64,000 nt of DNA, from assembly GCA_950295325.1 (NCBI GenBank), contig OX485808.1:26680527-26744526 (forward strand), in the 5' to 3' direction. The notes beneath the pieces were generated by a model. That model was not told the DNA's origin. It searched no databases and saw only the letters and a list, made by a program, of their open reading frames with translations. Of the stretch, positions 35,901-49,019 are shown in pieces. The stretch's first letter is position 1, and each line of letters begins with the position of its first letter. The position numbers and the translations under genes were made by a program. This DNA comes from Polytrichum commune. Taxonomy: Eukaryota > Streptophyta > Polytrichopsida > Polytrichales > Polytrichaceae.

Positions 35901-38900
35901 ATTCAACTCCATCATATTTGTTAATTATAGTTTTTACTAAAACTTGGTAGGTATCTATGAGGGGGGTTGGGGTTGTTGAGTGAACGTGTGAGTTGTTCGC
36001 TAAGTGTGGTAGCATATATGGGTAGGAGGGTGAATGTTTTAGTCCCGAATGTGTCTCGGGGGAGTTGTGTAAAGATGTTAGGTTAGTCCATGGGGATATT
36101 ACGAATAGTTTTTGTGAATTTAAGGAGCAATTTGTATGGTTTCTAATGTTGGGCACCGAGAAGGTTGTGGTGTAGAATGTGTATTCAATGCTTGGGCGAA
36201 TTACGATGTTGAGAATTTTAATGTTTTGTTGCAAGGAGGCAGGGGAGATGAGTAGTGTGGCGCTTTGTTTCTTTATTTTACTTGTGACGACTTCTTTTTG
36301 GAAGGTCCATATGAGGATGGTATCATTTTGATGCTAAGGTAGGTGTATCGTTCATTTTTGTGAGAGAATGGAAAGTGTTGGTTTTTGTAGTTGATATGTT
36401 ATGCTTTGAGGTATGTGGTGAATATTAGGGGTTGTAATTTTGATTTATCGGGGCAACACGTGATTGTACATTTCATTATACCTAGGTCCATATGAGTCCA
36501 ATTTGCTTATTGTTGGAGTTTGTATGTTTTCTATATAGTCTAATAGGATAGCGAGGTCATTTGTGTATGCGGAGATGTTGATGGAGTTTGCTGACTTACT
36601 AAAGTGGTAACCTGGTTGGTCTTCTTCTAGCCACATGAGTAGAGGTTCTAGGAAAAATGTTAAATATGTATGAGCTTAGGGTGCCCCCTTGGATTGTTCC
36701 ATGGTTAATTTGAATGAGTGGGGTGGAGGTGATATGGGGAAGGAGGTGGACGATTTGGCATAAATATCATCAATAAGATTAATGGCATTTGGGGGTTAGC
36801 CAAGGGTTGCCATTGTGGCAAGTAGTCTTGGGGGGTTGATTGGGCCAAATGTGCTTTTGAAATCTATGCATGTGAGGTAGATGTCTTTATTTGTGATTTT
36901 TGGCATTTTCTAGGGCCACATTGATTGCTTGGATTTGCTTGGCCGTATTGCTCATGGGGTGGTAGCCTTCATTGTTGTGATGTAGTATTTTATGGGTTTT
37001 ACCAAATATAGTAAGTAAAGAGGTTAGCAGTCTTGTGAATAATTTGTAGATTTTACTTGCAAGTGCTACATGTTTATAGTTGGTGATGATGTAAGGTTGT
37101 CTTTTTTGTGGAGTAGTATAGTTGTGCTATGGTTCTAGTCTTTTGGTATTGATTTATGATGGTAGCATTGTACGGAAAGCAAGTATAATACATCGTGGAT
37201 TTTTTTTGGGTGTGCTTTGAGCATATTGTTAGGGGTTCCATCCGATCCAAGAGCTTTTCCTTTAGATAAGTCCTAAAGGCAAAAGTCATATAGGATTTTT
37301 GTGAAGGATGATGCAAGCGGTGTGGGTTAAGAGGGGATTTTTTTTCTAGTATGAACCCATCTCTAATGTGCCATGGGTATTGGCATATTCCACATATATA
37401 GTCCTCATATATAATGGTCGGTTGGGCTTGTTCACGAAATGATTTTTGTTGTGTGGTGTATATAATGTTTGCTATTGCATCTGGGTTTGTTGCTAGGTTG
37501 TTGTGTTTGTGTATTAGGCAATCTAGTGGTGTAGCGTTTTATGGGCCGAATATTCCTTTGTCGATTTTTTAGGTTTTATTCTCTTATTTTTCTTTTTCTT
37601 TCTAGGATGGATTTTTTTGATATTATTATTATTATTATTATTATTTTGCAATTATTTTGCAATTTTGTGCGGTGTGTAAGGTAGTGATTTTATGGGGCTC
37701 CGCTTTAGTGATTCTAGCTATATCCACTAAGTTGGCTAGCCAATCTTGGTTTTCGTGGGCGTCGTTGGATCCTAAGGATGGGTGGTGGTGCCAATAATGC
37801 TATTTTTATGTTGTATGACTAGTTATAGGTGCCACTTGGTTGGGGTGGGAAATGTGGTGACTATAACAACATTTCTGATGTGGTGGTAGGTTTTTAGGTG
37901 TTTTTTCCATTGTTTTTGTAGTTTATGAGGTAAAAAACATCCTTGTTGTTTTGTTTGTAGAGCAAGGGAAAATGGAAGGGGTGTGGCGCATATTTGCGTG
38001 GTGCAATCACTACCGGATTGTATTATATGGTTCATGTTGTCTTGGGTTTCCTCCTATAGGTTTGGGGGAAGCGAGGTGGTGGTTTGGAGGAAGCTTGTTT
38101 CATTGAACTTGGTGAGGAAGGCTTGCATGTTTGCTTCAGGGACATGATATCTGAATTTGGAGGGAGAGAGATTGGTTTGTGGTGTGAGGGATATGCGGAG
38201 TATGAATTGCGGTGGGAATTGTAGGATGATTGGGAAGTGATTTGAGTTAGTGTGGTGGTGTTGGTGTGTTGGGTGTGTTTTATTAATGTACATTACATTG
38301 TATTTATGAGGTGAATTGTGTGTCTATGTACCTTGTGGATTAATCTTTTGTTTTTTGTATGGAGAGGAAAAATGTGGGTGGGTTGTTGATAGTGACGAGT
38401 TGGTGAACTTCTTGAAGAATGGTATTAAGGTGTCCACAATTCCATGTAAAACATGTAATGGGGTCAGGGAATGGGTTGATATTAGGGGTTAAATTTAGTT
38501 AGGGTACTAGGGTGGGGGGTGTGTTATGGTGTATGGGAGAAGCCGCGTTGTTGGTGTTATTTTTTTAAGGCTTTAATTATGATAGTGCTAGGTAAAGTTG
38601 GGAATTGTTGTTGTAGGGAAATTTGTGTGGGTATGGTGTTTTTTACTATGTTGGTTTTTGTTTAATCATAGAGTTATTTCGTAATTAATTCCGGGGTTTG
38701 GGAGGTAGAGAGTGCTTGGTCTATTGGGCAGAGACTAAATGTGGGGTCCATGTTTGAAGATAGAGTTTGTAGGCACATTAATAAAGCAAGTGGTGGGGAG
38801 ACGTTGTGGAAAATTAAGTTGCATGTTGTTGAGGTAGGGCTTATAGAAATTATGAGGGAGAATAATAGGTGTGAAGTGTGATATGTGCTTAAGAATTGGA

Positions 38901-39120
38901 AATGTCTTGTAAGGTGGGGAAGAACTTGATTGGGGATGGGTGGTGGGTGGATGATTGATGTAAGGGACGAATATGTCCACGAGGTGTGCATAGTTTGGTT
39001 TGAGTGTGGTAGGCTATGGTTGATGGATCTATGAGTGTCGTTGTTTGAATGACTTAAGCATGTTCCCAAAAATTTGGTTTTCGGGCCTAGGGTTAGGGGA
39101 GTATCACTTGATCTAAGAGT
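32905..39120 (-). mobile_element. Degenerate LINE (endonuclease, RT, RNase H) with extreme strand skew
   Basis: The sense strand is minus. Recognisable in order are: an endonuclease start (TWNCGHLNTIL...FFLSIQKTK, about 38450-38340), the endonuclease end (NSNHFPIIL, about 38230-38255), the RT fingers (KALGSDGTPNNMLKAHP, about 37250), the RT core (AYTNDLAIL, about 36550-36575), and RNase H-like KVKAHTNSIGNNEAIKLAK (about 34040-33970). Many stops and frameshifts make it non-functional. Several catalytic residues are changed (E to K, SDH to SNH, YADD to YTND, one W to stop). The plus strand is very poor in C and rich in G and T for most of 6 kb. A T-run at 32905 may be the copy of the poly-A tail. 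Plant L1-type LINEs with RNase H are the closest known group. Exact ends are uncertain. Confidence 0.72.
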
Positions 39121-39703
39121 GAGGGCATGTGTATCCCATATGGAGTGATGTATTGTTAGTTTTTGGGCATTTAAGGTGTGTGTGGGTTATTACATTATCG
39201 TGTTTTACCGACTAAGTTATCACATTTGTCGGTGTGCATACTAACTACTTATTTTTTTTGGGTAAAGAGAATGATACTGTCAGTTATAAAACACGTAATT
39301 CTAAATGGTAACCCACACCAATTAGATGTGTCACAGGGTACTGATGGCTCAGGCAAAGAGAGACTGGGAAGAGCGAAATGCTATAATCTCTAACCCATGT
39401 AGATTTCGGGAGTGACATGTACACAGAGGCATGCGCAGAGAGAGAGAAAGAGGGGCTGCAATCTGCAAAATTCCTAGATTTGAGAAGGGAGAAACAGACA
39501 TGGAAGAGACTGGAGCAAAGAGAGGAGAGAGAAAAGGAAAAGTGAAGCAGCAGAATCTCCAGAGGAAGTAGATTTCGGAGAAACAAGCACACGAAGGCAG
39601 GGCCGAAGGAGACAATGGGAGAAAGAGCTCGCTATGGCGGAATGCCAATACGAGGCAGAAGCGCGATGAAGTCGTAAAGCTGCGAACGACGACCATCACA
39701 TTC
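39121..39703 (+). promoter_or_regulatory. Putative promoter and 5' leader of the glucosidase II gene
   Basis: The sequence between the LINE and the first codon turns GA-rich at 39430-39560 (GAGAGAGAAAGAGG), a composition common in plant core promoters and 5' leaders. No clear TATA box was found. The upstream LINE insertion limits the promoter to under 600 bases if nothing further upstream is used. Confidence 0.4.
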
Positions 39704-42700
39704 ATGTATCCCACCGCGGCGATGGCCACGCCAAGAATGCTCTTCTCCGCTTGGGCGTTGGCGGTCATCCTCTTTGCGAACTCCGTCGCAGCGTGGAAGG
39801 AGATGGAATTTCGCAAGTGCGACCAATCCAAGTTCTGCAAGGACGTGCGGGAGGGTGCTTTGGAGCGGTCTCTCGGAGAGAAAAAAGTGGAATCTCGCGA
39901 CGTGAAGTTGGATTCCGAGGGACGGCTGACGGCGAGGCTGGTGCAAGATGGGAATGAGCACGAGACCCTTGGTTTGCAGCTCTCTGCGTACAGGGACGGC
40001 ATTGTGCGCGTCAAGGTGGCGGAGGAGAGGGCTCCGCACAAAAGGTTCGAGGTTCCCGATGTCTTGAATGAGGATTTGGAGGAGAAGAGGCTGTGGATAT
40101 CGCAAATTCTGGAGAAGGAGGGTGCGTCACTCGTGCGGTTTAGTGGCTATGATGTGGTTTTGCACCACAAACCCTTCCAGGTTAGTCAAATATATCATCG
40201 CCAGCTAAACCTAATTCGGCAATACTATTGGATTGTCGATTTCCAATCGGAGTCACTCTTCTGTGACCATGTTTGAAAGGCATGCATGGCTTGCCCCGAA
40301 ATTGCATTTGCTGTAGAGCAAACCTTAGCTGTTTATTAAAATCATAAATCACCGGAACCTCACATAGCACTACATGGATCGCCGGTGAGACCAACCAAAT
40401 CCTTTTAGGTTAGTTAGTCAATCATCGCGAGCGAAACCTTATTGGGCAATATTCCTTGGTGAATTGTGGGATATCCAATTTTGAAGGAGTTCCAATTAGA
40501 GTCACTCTTCTGTGGCCATGTTTGAAGAGCATGCATGGCTTGCCCCCCCAAAGTTGCATTTTCTGTAGAGTAAACCTTAGGTGTTCACTAAATCACAAAA
40601 CACCGAACCCCACATAGCACGACATGGATCGCCGTTGAGTGGCTATGATGTGGTTTTGCACCGCAAACCCGTCCAGGTTAGCTTGTCAATCAAAATCGGA
40701 CCTAGACTTGTTTAACAATACTCTTGGTGGATTGTTTGAGCTATCCAATTTCAAAGGAGTTTCCAATCAGAGTCACCATTCTGTGGCCATGTTTGTAGAG
40801 CATACATGACTTACTCCCGAAGTTACATTTGCTGTAGAGAAAACCTTAGCTGTTTATAAAAATCACAAAGCACCGAACCCCATATAGCACGATATGGATC
40901 AACGTTGAGAGCAACAAATGTGCTTGTGTATTTAAGAGAAAGTATGACCGAAGCATTTGGGGTTTATGGCGGTAGTGCATATTGACAATTTGGGTGTCCA
41001 ATTGAAGGGGTCGCACATGGTAGATCCTTATATCAGTAACTACATCGGCTGTCTTTTGATCCAATTTGTGCTTCCAGAGTGACTTTGAGGCCTGGGTTAC
41101 TGTAAATACCTCGTATCCTACTTAAGAGGAACCTACCTAGCGCAGGAGCTCTTCTACAAATCGAGCATTGTAGTTCCGCACAGGATCAAATATGAAAATG
41201 AAGCATTGAGGGAATTAGTTGAATTCTGAGAGCATCTCTGTGTTTTGATCAGCTCATGCGAGTATATTGACCCATGACATCTCATTAGGTCACTGTTGAG
41301 TTGATGACATAGGGCGCCCAGGTCACTTGTTAGCAAAGAACCAGTGCTTGCTCAAAGCCGTGTGTGGTTTTTTAAAGTAAGTCTTCACTACAGGGTTTTC
41401 TATGTATGTCTGACAAGATTGCAGAGCATTTGGGCTCGATCATTGTTCTTACTTTGGTTAATCTTTTCACAGATCCAAGTGAAACGGGGTGACGATCTTC
41501 TCCTCTCCATCAACAACAAGAATCTGTTCAACATCCAGCACCTGCAGGAAAAGAAAGACGGTGATGACTGGGAGGATGCTTTCCGTTCCCACACTGATCG
41601 AAGACCCCATGGGCCACAGACTATAAGCTTTGATGTGTCCTTCCATGGCTCCGAGCACGTGTATGGTATCCCCGAGCGGGCAACCAGCTTGGCTCTAAAA
41701 CCTACAAAAGGACCCGGAATCACATCTGAGCCCTATCGCCTCTTCAACCTGGATGTCTTTGAGTATCTTGATGAGTCACCATTTGGCTTGTATGGCGCAA
41801 TCCCTTTCATGCTTTCTCCCAATAAGGAGAGAACTGTTGGTTTCTTCATGTTGAATGCTGCTGAGATGCAAATAGATGTTCTTTCTCAAGGCTGGGATAA
41901 AAGCATCAACCAGGTTGAAGGAGGGACTTTTGCAGGGAGTTCTACAGGAGTAGATGAGGAGAAACAAGTGGACACTCATTGGATTGTGGAATCTGGAGCA
42001 TTCGATAGTTTCATGTTTGTCGGCCCAACTTCAAAAGATGTCATCAAACAGTACTGTGGAGTGACAGGAACTACTGTGCTGCCCCAGCTGTTTTCGATTG
42101 CGTATCATCAATGTAGGTGGAACTACAAGGATGAAGCTGACGTGGCAGAAGTGGATGCTGGTTTCGATGAGCATGATATTCCATATGATACCATTTGGCT
42201 GGACATTGAGCATACTGATGGCAAGCGATATTTTACATGGGACCCTAACCTGTTCCCCAACCCCAAGGAGATGCAGGACAAGATTGGAGCCAAGGGTCGT
42301 CATATGGTCACCATTGTGGATCCTCACGTCAAGAGGGATGACAACTTTCCTCTACATAAGGAGGCCAGTTCAAAAGGTTATTATGTAAAGGATGCAAATG
42401 GCAACGACTTTGATGGCTGGTGCTGGCCAGGAGCATCTTCGTATCTTGATATGCTCAGTCCTATGATACGCTCTTGGTGGGCTGAAAAATTCTCCTTCAG
42501 CAGCTACGTGGGCTCAACTCCTATCCTTCATATATGGAATGACATGAATGAACCTTCTGTGTTCAATGGCCCCGAGGTACATTTTCCTGACCACTATCTC
42601 TGTTTAGTTGAGGGTCAAGAGTGATGTCCTGGTGTTCACGGTCCTGAACATGTTGATACTAAATCTTTAGTCCATGCACCATGCAGGTTCGTGTTGCTCA

Positions 42701-45700
42701 ATGGTCAGTAACATACTCTATCATACTCTGTGCTCTTAGATGAAGATAGCAATGACCACATATTTCTCCGGCAGGGTTGAACACTAATTAACACTATTGA
42801 AACAAGTTCCAGAATCCAGGATATCCTTAGAGTATGTCTGTAAATTCAAGAGGGTGTTCTGTTGTTAGTTACACCTGTGTTTGTACATCATATTGCAGTT
42901 CAAATTAGGAGCTGTACATGAATTCATATTTTATGCTTTTGGGTCCAGGCAACCATGCCAAAAGATGCACTTCACATTGGCAACGTGGAGCACCGTGATG
43001 TACACAATGCATATGGTTACTACTTTCACCTGGGAACTAAGGAGGGTCTGCTGAGAAGGTCAGGTGGTAAAGAACGGCCATTTGTGCTTTCACGGGCCTT
43101 CTTTTCTGGAACCCAAAAAGTAGGACCTGTTTGGACAGGAGACAATACTGCTGATTGGAACCACTTGAAGGTGTCGATCCCCATGTGCTTGGCCCTTGGG
43201 ATCTCTGGCATTGCAAACACAGGTAAGGATTTCCTCTCTGTGCACAATGTGTGCTTTCTATACATTGATCTGAAAGTTCCATATTCCACACACATGATTT
43301 TCCTCTATTTTGGATTGTCTGTCATCTAGAGGCAATTATATAAATTCTAGACCACTGCTGAAAGTTGTGTTGTCATGACCACAAGGAAGATGATGTTGGA
43401 GTTCTTGTCTTGTCTCATTTTAGAATCCTTTGCTACGTTGTTTCTATGAAGCATATTCATGTTAGTGTGATGATGTTGCTTTTATGGGAATTAAAGTCCT
43501 ATGAGGTTGTAAGAATGTGCCACATGGAGTGTTTAACTTACCCATTTCTTGCTTGATGTAGGTGCTGATGTAGGGGGCTTCTTTGGCAACCCAGATCCTG
43601 AGTTGCTGACAAGGTGGTACCAGTTGGGTGCTTACTATCCCTTCTTTCGTGGCCATGGTCACCTAGATACCAAACGCAGGGAGCCATGGCTTTTCGGGTG
43701 AGCGAGTCATTCTTTAATTGGATCTACAAGTGATTTGCTTTCTTACTTGCAAATTTGGGGATCTTATATGCATCCTAGACAAAAGAAAGTTTCTTTGAGT
43801 ATTCTTGTTGCCTCTGGAGAAAGCCAAGACTGGAAACCACTGTCGGGAACTGACGAAGTTGGTGATTTTCTGGAAAGTGGCTTCATTGTATTGACTGGAC
43901 TCTGGTCAAATGAATTTGCACCTTTTGACTATTGCTGCATAAGCTTTTCTTTTGATTCATTTGGTCTTGTGACCTCTGTTGTTTCTCCTTGCTTTATCTC
44001 TGGAGTTTAGCTTTATATTACTTTTTGATCTTTGGATCGGTTATCTCCCTTTATTCTTAATCTTTCGTTCATTGTTACCATTATCTGTAAGTTTTGTCCA
44101 TACAATATGTGCAAGAATATCTTTAAGTGGATCATCTCATATGTGTTTTATTCTGGGCTGTGATTTGTTAGGATCACTTAAGAACATGTCGGTATGGAAC
44201 AACATTACCCTGCCAACTGATCGTTACACCCAACTGGACATTTTGGATTGTTATTGTCTTGAGTCTGAAAGAGTACAGAATCAGATCTGGAAATGGTCAA
44301 GTTTTCTTTAAGTCATCTTGTTTGTTGTCAGAATGGAAAGTTAATAACAAACCAAATATGAAGGAGGTGACTGGTGATTTATGGGTGAATTCTGTAATGT
44401 AGGGAGCCATACACGACACTCATCAGGCAGGCTATCAGCGCCCGGTATGAAATGTTGCCATATGTGTACACACTATTCAAGGAAGCCAGTGTAACTGGAA
44501 TTCCCCTCATGCGGCCCCTGTGGTTGGAGTTTCCTGAGGACGAGTCTACTTTCACAAAAGATGATGAGTTCCTACTTGGACCGAGCCTCTTGGTACATGG
44601 AGTGTATGCTGAGGTAATTAGACAACTTCTATGCATAACGAAAATCTGTTTCTAAATGCTGTGTGGACTTTGAGAGAGGATAGTTGTTTAGTGATACTGA
44701 CATGGTGAAACCAAGTGGATTTTCCACTGCATGATTAATTGACAAAGTTGCATAATCTGCTGCTTTGAATTCTATTCATTGTACATCAATCTGTCCTGCA
44801 TCTGAGGGGTTGTTTGGCATTATTGACAGGGAGCAAAATCAGTGGAGGTGTATTTCCCTGGAACTGAAAAGTGGTATGATATCAAGACTGGGGCTGCTTA
44901 TGCTGGAGGTCGAGAAATTACTGTTCCAGTGACCATGGAAGGTATACCGGTATATCAACGTGCTGGTACTATTATACCTAGAAAACTAAGACATCGACGC
45001 AGCTCCACTCAAATGGAGAATGATCCTTACACCTTGGTTCGCCTTCTAACCCTGCTTTTCTCCACTATTACGGGCTATTTCTGCAAGTGCTTGTTTCTTA
45101 AACATCTCACAACTTATGTGCACCTTTCACTGTCACCTTTCATCTCCCTTGTAAGTGTGGAGCTACGAAGGTACAAGAGTAATCCTTAAAGTCTCCAAGT
45201 CAAACTCAGGGTGAGTTGGTTTGAGGTGAGTTTGAGAGCTTAAAGCATACATTTTGCCAAGTTTTTTTAAGGCTTAAACTTACATGCTAAAATAGTGAGG
45301 CTGGGCTATCAAAGGACTGGCTTCCTAGCTTGTCATACTATGATTGGTGGGCCAAGCTAGCCTTGCATAGACTAAGCCAGGATTTAGGGTGGTGGTTCTG
45401 ATGGGTTCTCTCAAAGTCTTTTGGATTGAAAGAGGAGGTCCATGGAGTTTCACCCATGTTTCAAAATTAGGCTCCAAAACAAGATGCTCCAACAAGCTCT
45501 AAATAGAAAAGTCCCCCAAAGAGGCACTAAACTCTTCAAGGAACTCAAGATATAAACACACCGAGTGTATATTCCTTGTTGGTATGAGCCACACTCTTTG
45601 CACAAAAGAGTAGTACTTTCAAAATGCAGTTGATTTCATTTTGATCTTGTTCCTTGTGAGCTTCAGACCTCACAGATTAAAATGAAACTAAAGCAGGCCT

Positions 45701-46122
45701 CACAAGTAAGGTGCTTATAAGAGTGATGTGTGGGTGTACAGATTGTGGCTCTGAACTCAACATATGAGGCTGAAGGGGAGCTTTACATTGATGATGGAAA
45801 AAGCTATGAATTTCAACAAGGTGCTTTCATCCACAGGCGTTTTAAGTTCTCCAAGGGGAAACTGACATCCATTAACCTTGCACCCACGACAGCGGATCCA
45901 AAGAAGTTTAAAACTCCATGCCTAGTTGAGCGCATTGTCATTTTAGGTGTCCGAGCAAAAGATCTCGTCACTGGTAAGCACGCTGTAGTGGATGCTGAAG
46001 AGAGGAGGATCCAAACTGTCATTGGTTCCCCTTCTTTGATACAAGGCACTTATTCAAACGCCTTGATCCTCAGACTTCCAAACGTTCGCATTGCTGACAA
46101 TTGGTCCATAAAGTTGGGTTAG
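39704..46122 (+). CDS. Glucosidase II alpha subunit (GH31), ER
   Basis: Seven exons, all in phase: 39704-40180, 41473-42576, 42949-43222, 43562-43697, 44403-44613, 44830-45036, 45742-46122, giving 929 residues. The enzyme trims the two inner alpha-1,3-glucoses from N-glycans in the ER lumen and so governs calnexin/calreticulin binding. It has an N-terminal hydrophobic signal peptide, then [15 protein letters not shown] typical of this family. The GH31 nucleophile motif [10 protein letters not shown] (Asp516) and acid/base motif WTGDNTADW (Asp592) are intact. AYYPFFRGH and REPWLFG follow, then the C-terminal beta-sandwich ([10 protein letters not shown]). Length and order match plant homologues (RSW3/PSL5 type). 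There is no KDEL-type signal; the alpha subunit is normally held by its beta subunit. A second ATG at 39722 has the better context (GCGATGG). One donor (GTTCGC after 45036) is weak. Confidence 0.95.
40140..40910 (+). repeat. Three tandem ~250-bp copies in glucosidase II intron 1
   Basis: Copies start near 40140, 40394 and 40636. Each contains GTCAATC-like words after GGTTAG, then TTCTGTGRCCATGTTTG, GCATGCATGGCTTGCCCC and CACATAGCAC. The first copy begins inside exon 1. The third retains the exon's last ~45 bases (GGCTATGATGTGGTTTTGCA...GTCCAG) with a following GTTAG, so a duplicate of the exon end and its donor lies inside the intron. The second copy has lost that part. Confidence 0.85.
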
Positions 46123-47038
46123 GACTGTTTAGCTGGTAGCCTGGTATACTTGTAGACACCTCCCTCTTGCTTGCATTATCCACTCCCAAATTTTGTTCAT
46201 ATTACCAAGTAATGGAGACTCATCCGTTACATCCTTACAGGAAATGGGGTGCAACACCTAGAGACTCTTGAAACATTTAATAGAATCCTGTAACTGCCAT
46301 CAGTCCTCCTGTCATTTTGGTCTATGGTGCTCTGTCAATGGATTGAGGATGTTGAAACAGTGCCACAAGATACTTGTGGCTCTCAAGACTCCTACTGTGA
46401 TTTTAGTGTGTTGGTACTGGTGCTTCACAAAATTTCATTGCCAAAGCCTTACCATGTCATCACCTTGTTAAGAAGATTGAGGTGAGTTCTCATGGGGCCT
46501 CTTATGTGGTCACTCTTCTCAATTGGACACCTTAAGTTTAGTGGTGTATGGCACAGCTTGTAGTAAGAATGGACATGACACGGACATGGCATGGACATCA
46601 AAAGACATCTGTGACGATGAGATTGGACTGTGTTCCAGGTTTAATACATTCAATCACTCTAAAAGAAAGGCATTCCACTTTGACCTTTTAGAACTTTTGT
46701 ACCCTCACATCAATGAGTCAATCTACAGCAATATGCCCATTTCATGAACTGAAAGACACTCTCCCAATGTACAAACATTTGGTTAGTATCTCTCCCCCAC
46801 CGATTCCATTACTCACCCAAACTTTACCGCACTCCCTCATTCCATTACAAATCTCCATCCCCTAAAACACCACCTGCAAACAGTATACTATACTATTTGG
46901 ATCTGTCACCCCACCCAACAACTAAAGAAATGGTCATATTGCAGGATCTGGAGTTTACAATGGCCCCTCATTCACTAATATTGCAGTTAACATGACATTA
47001 TCCAGATGAAAATCTTGGTTGGGTAGGGCCCGACTATG
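46123..47038. other. 3' flank of glucosidase II and spacer
   Basis: The 3' untranslated region probably occupies the first few hundred bases. The stretch near 46490-46620 (AATTGGACACCTTA...AAGAATGGACATGACA) looks like a partial copy of the dispersed repeat at 51.3 and 55.6 kb. No further gene is seen. Confidence 0.4.
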
Positions 47039-47409
47039 CTACACTAAATATGATATGTAGTGTCGTATGGTATTTTATGTCACTAAAGTAAGTTCTTAAG
47101 TGACACTTCTTATGAAGAGTTGAACAAATATTGTCATAAATGATGGATGAGTTCATCCACTGGCCAAAACCCTGCCTTCTCTTATCAGCAACTTGTGATG
47201 AAATATTGTGACGGATGATTGAAATTTGGATGAAACATACCTTGGTAAGTGACAGTAATTACAACACTGTAAATCTATAATCCCCCAAAGTTTACATGAC
47301 AAATAATGTTGAGTTAGCATATAGTGTTGGTGACACTATAACATGGTTTGCAATTAGTATTGAGCAAGACAATTAGAATTAGTGACACAAAATGTCGTAT
47401 TTAGTGTAG
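47039..47409. mobile_element. CACTA-like MITE, copy 2
   Basis: The left end CTACACTAAATATGATATGT mirrors the right end, CTACACTAAATACGACATTT in reverse complement. The interior aligns with the 24.3 kb copy over most of its length, with small indels. It is non-coding. Confidence 0.65.
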
Positions 47410-48180
47410 TTGATGTCCATCAAATATAACCTTCCATATTCCTTATCTTTCAAATTCAGCCTAAAAAAGCGTGATTTCATGTGGTGAATGTGACTTGTAG
47501 GTGCTTGCCCCACAGCTTTAGGCCGAGAGGTAGTGCCACGTTGCCTAGGAAGGCAAAGTTGTGTGGGCCACCCCCTCCCCCTTCAAAAAAGAAAAAAGAA
47601 AAAAGAAAAAGGGTGTAGGTGGCTGAGGGCCTAACCTACCAGGCCCATAGTAGGCATGCTGCCCAACACCTTCCTATATTGAGGCGGTAAGTAGGGTTTA
47701 GCGACTTGTGGGTTGAGAAACCTAATTTAATGCTTCAATTTAAGTGATGTATTACTATTTGTTAAGCAAGGCAATGGCATGTGGCCATAGAGTAATGTCT
47801 GCATTAAACCTTCAATTACATTAATTAGTTGTTCATAGTATTGGGTGAAAATACCATGCTATGTGGTGTTAACATATTAGCTTTCAGTTAATATATGTAT
47901 ACATCAAAGTTTGGTCTTCCGATGATCAAATTTATAAGTGAGGTTTTCCATAATATTGGAGTACCAATGACCTTTAATTTCTTTATAATACACTCTACAT
48001 GGATGAATTTTAGAGCTCTATGCCCGGCATTGCCATTATAATCTCATTATGTGCCCATGACCTTTCGTCATGCTTTTGTCGGTGGTAGTTATAACGCCGC
48101 AATGCTGACGTTCTATTCACTATGGCAAGTTGGCAGTCCCTATTGGAACTTAATAAGACTAGAGATGAGATTGCACAAGT
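47410..48180. other. Spacer, no gene seen
   Basis: Contains an A/G-rich (GAAAAAA)n stretch at 47585-47612. No coding or RNA feature is supported. Confidence 0.45.
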
Positions 48181-48189
48181 AAGTTACAC

Positions 48190-48937
48190 ATACACAGAGG
48201 CATATGAACAATGTTTGGAGTGAGATGGTTTCCTCCATCCCTTGCCTTGCCTTTTATTGCTCATGGTCACCTCAGTTGTTACAAACAATATGGGACAACT
48301 CTTCTCCCACTATGGACTAGCCTTGTAGGCTTATTATAACCTTATTACTTCTAGTAATACATTTCTATGACTACAAGCAACCAAATGCTCCACCTTCAAC
48401 ACTCCCACTTTGCGAGTAGTCAAAGACTTGTAATACTATTGGGTTTCTTAGTTTCTCAATCCTATATTGTGAGGTTCTAACGTTGCCCATAAGTTTTTTC
48501 ATAGTATTCTTTATTGCTCCATCTTCAAATATTGCCACATTTGCCCATTCCTCAGCACGTTGAGGCAAAATATGGGTTTTCAACCAATCTTTGAATGGTC
48601 GCCGCTCCCTCATGGGATTTTGCTGCTCCTCACCAAAACTCTTAACAATAACGTCGTTATTTGCCGCTATTTTACGTGGCTCTTCAATTGCGATTCCATT
48701 ACCTCCCACTTGCTCGTTGCCATCCACGGGTTGTCTACCACCATCAAACAAAGTTGATTTGGAAAATTTGTCCACCAATGTGGGGCTTCCATTTCTCCCA
48801 CTTGGACGCATCTCCAAATCGTTTTTAACGCTCCCACTATCTTCTATAAACATAATATCATTATTTTTTATGATTTTCTTTGTTTCCAAACACATCAGCC
48901 TATACGCCTTCGTACCTTTGCAATATCCAAGAAACAT
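48190..48937 (-). mobile_element. Ty1/copia relic: integrase tail joined to polypurine tract and LTR
   Basis: The minus-strand frame 48371-48937 starts FLGYCKGTKAYRLMCLETKK and continues IIKNNDIMFIED, the end of a copia integrase and the linker before RT. Instead of RT it runs into QSGSVEGG, coded by CTCGCAAAGTGGGAGTGTTG. The same polypurine/LTR-start sequence ends the neighbouring relic. The RT and RNase H segment is therefore deleted. The sequence from about 48400 down to 48190 is probably remaining LTR. Confidence 0.7.
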
Positions 48938-49019
48938 GTATTTGATTCATTTTGCATCGAGCTTGCCCCTCTTATTTTTCAAGAAACGAGAAAAGAAAAC
49001 AAAAAGACCAACGTAAGAA

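Noticed and set aside
39349-40105. Long minus-strand frames (157 and 230 codons) opposite glucosidase II exon 1
   Set aside because: They lie antisense to a well-supported GH31 exon, have no family resemblance, and extend into its leader. They reflect the codon bias of the true gene.
41344-42624. A single 426-codon plus-strand frame as the gene model
   Set aside because: Its first ~43 codons and last ~16 are intron read-through. The acceptor at 41473 and donor at 42576 join in phase to neighbouring exons and match the known protein.
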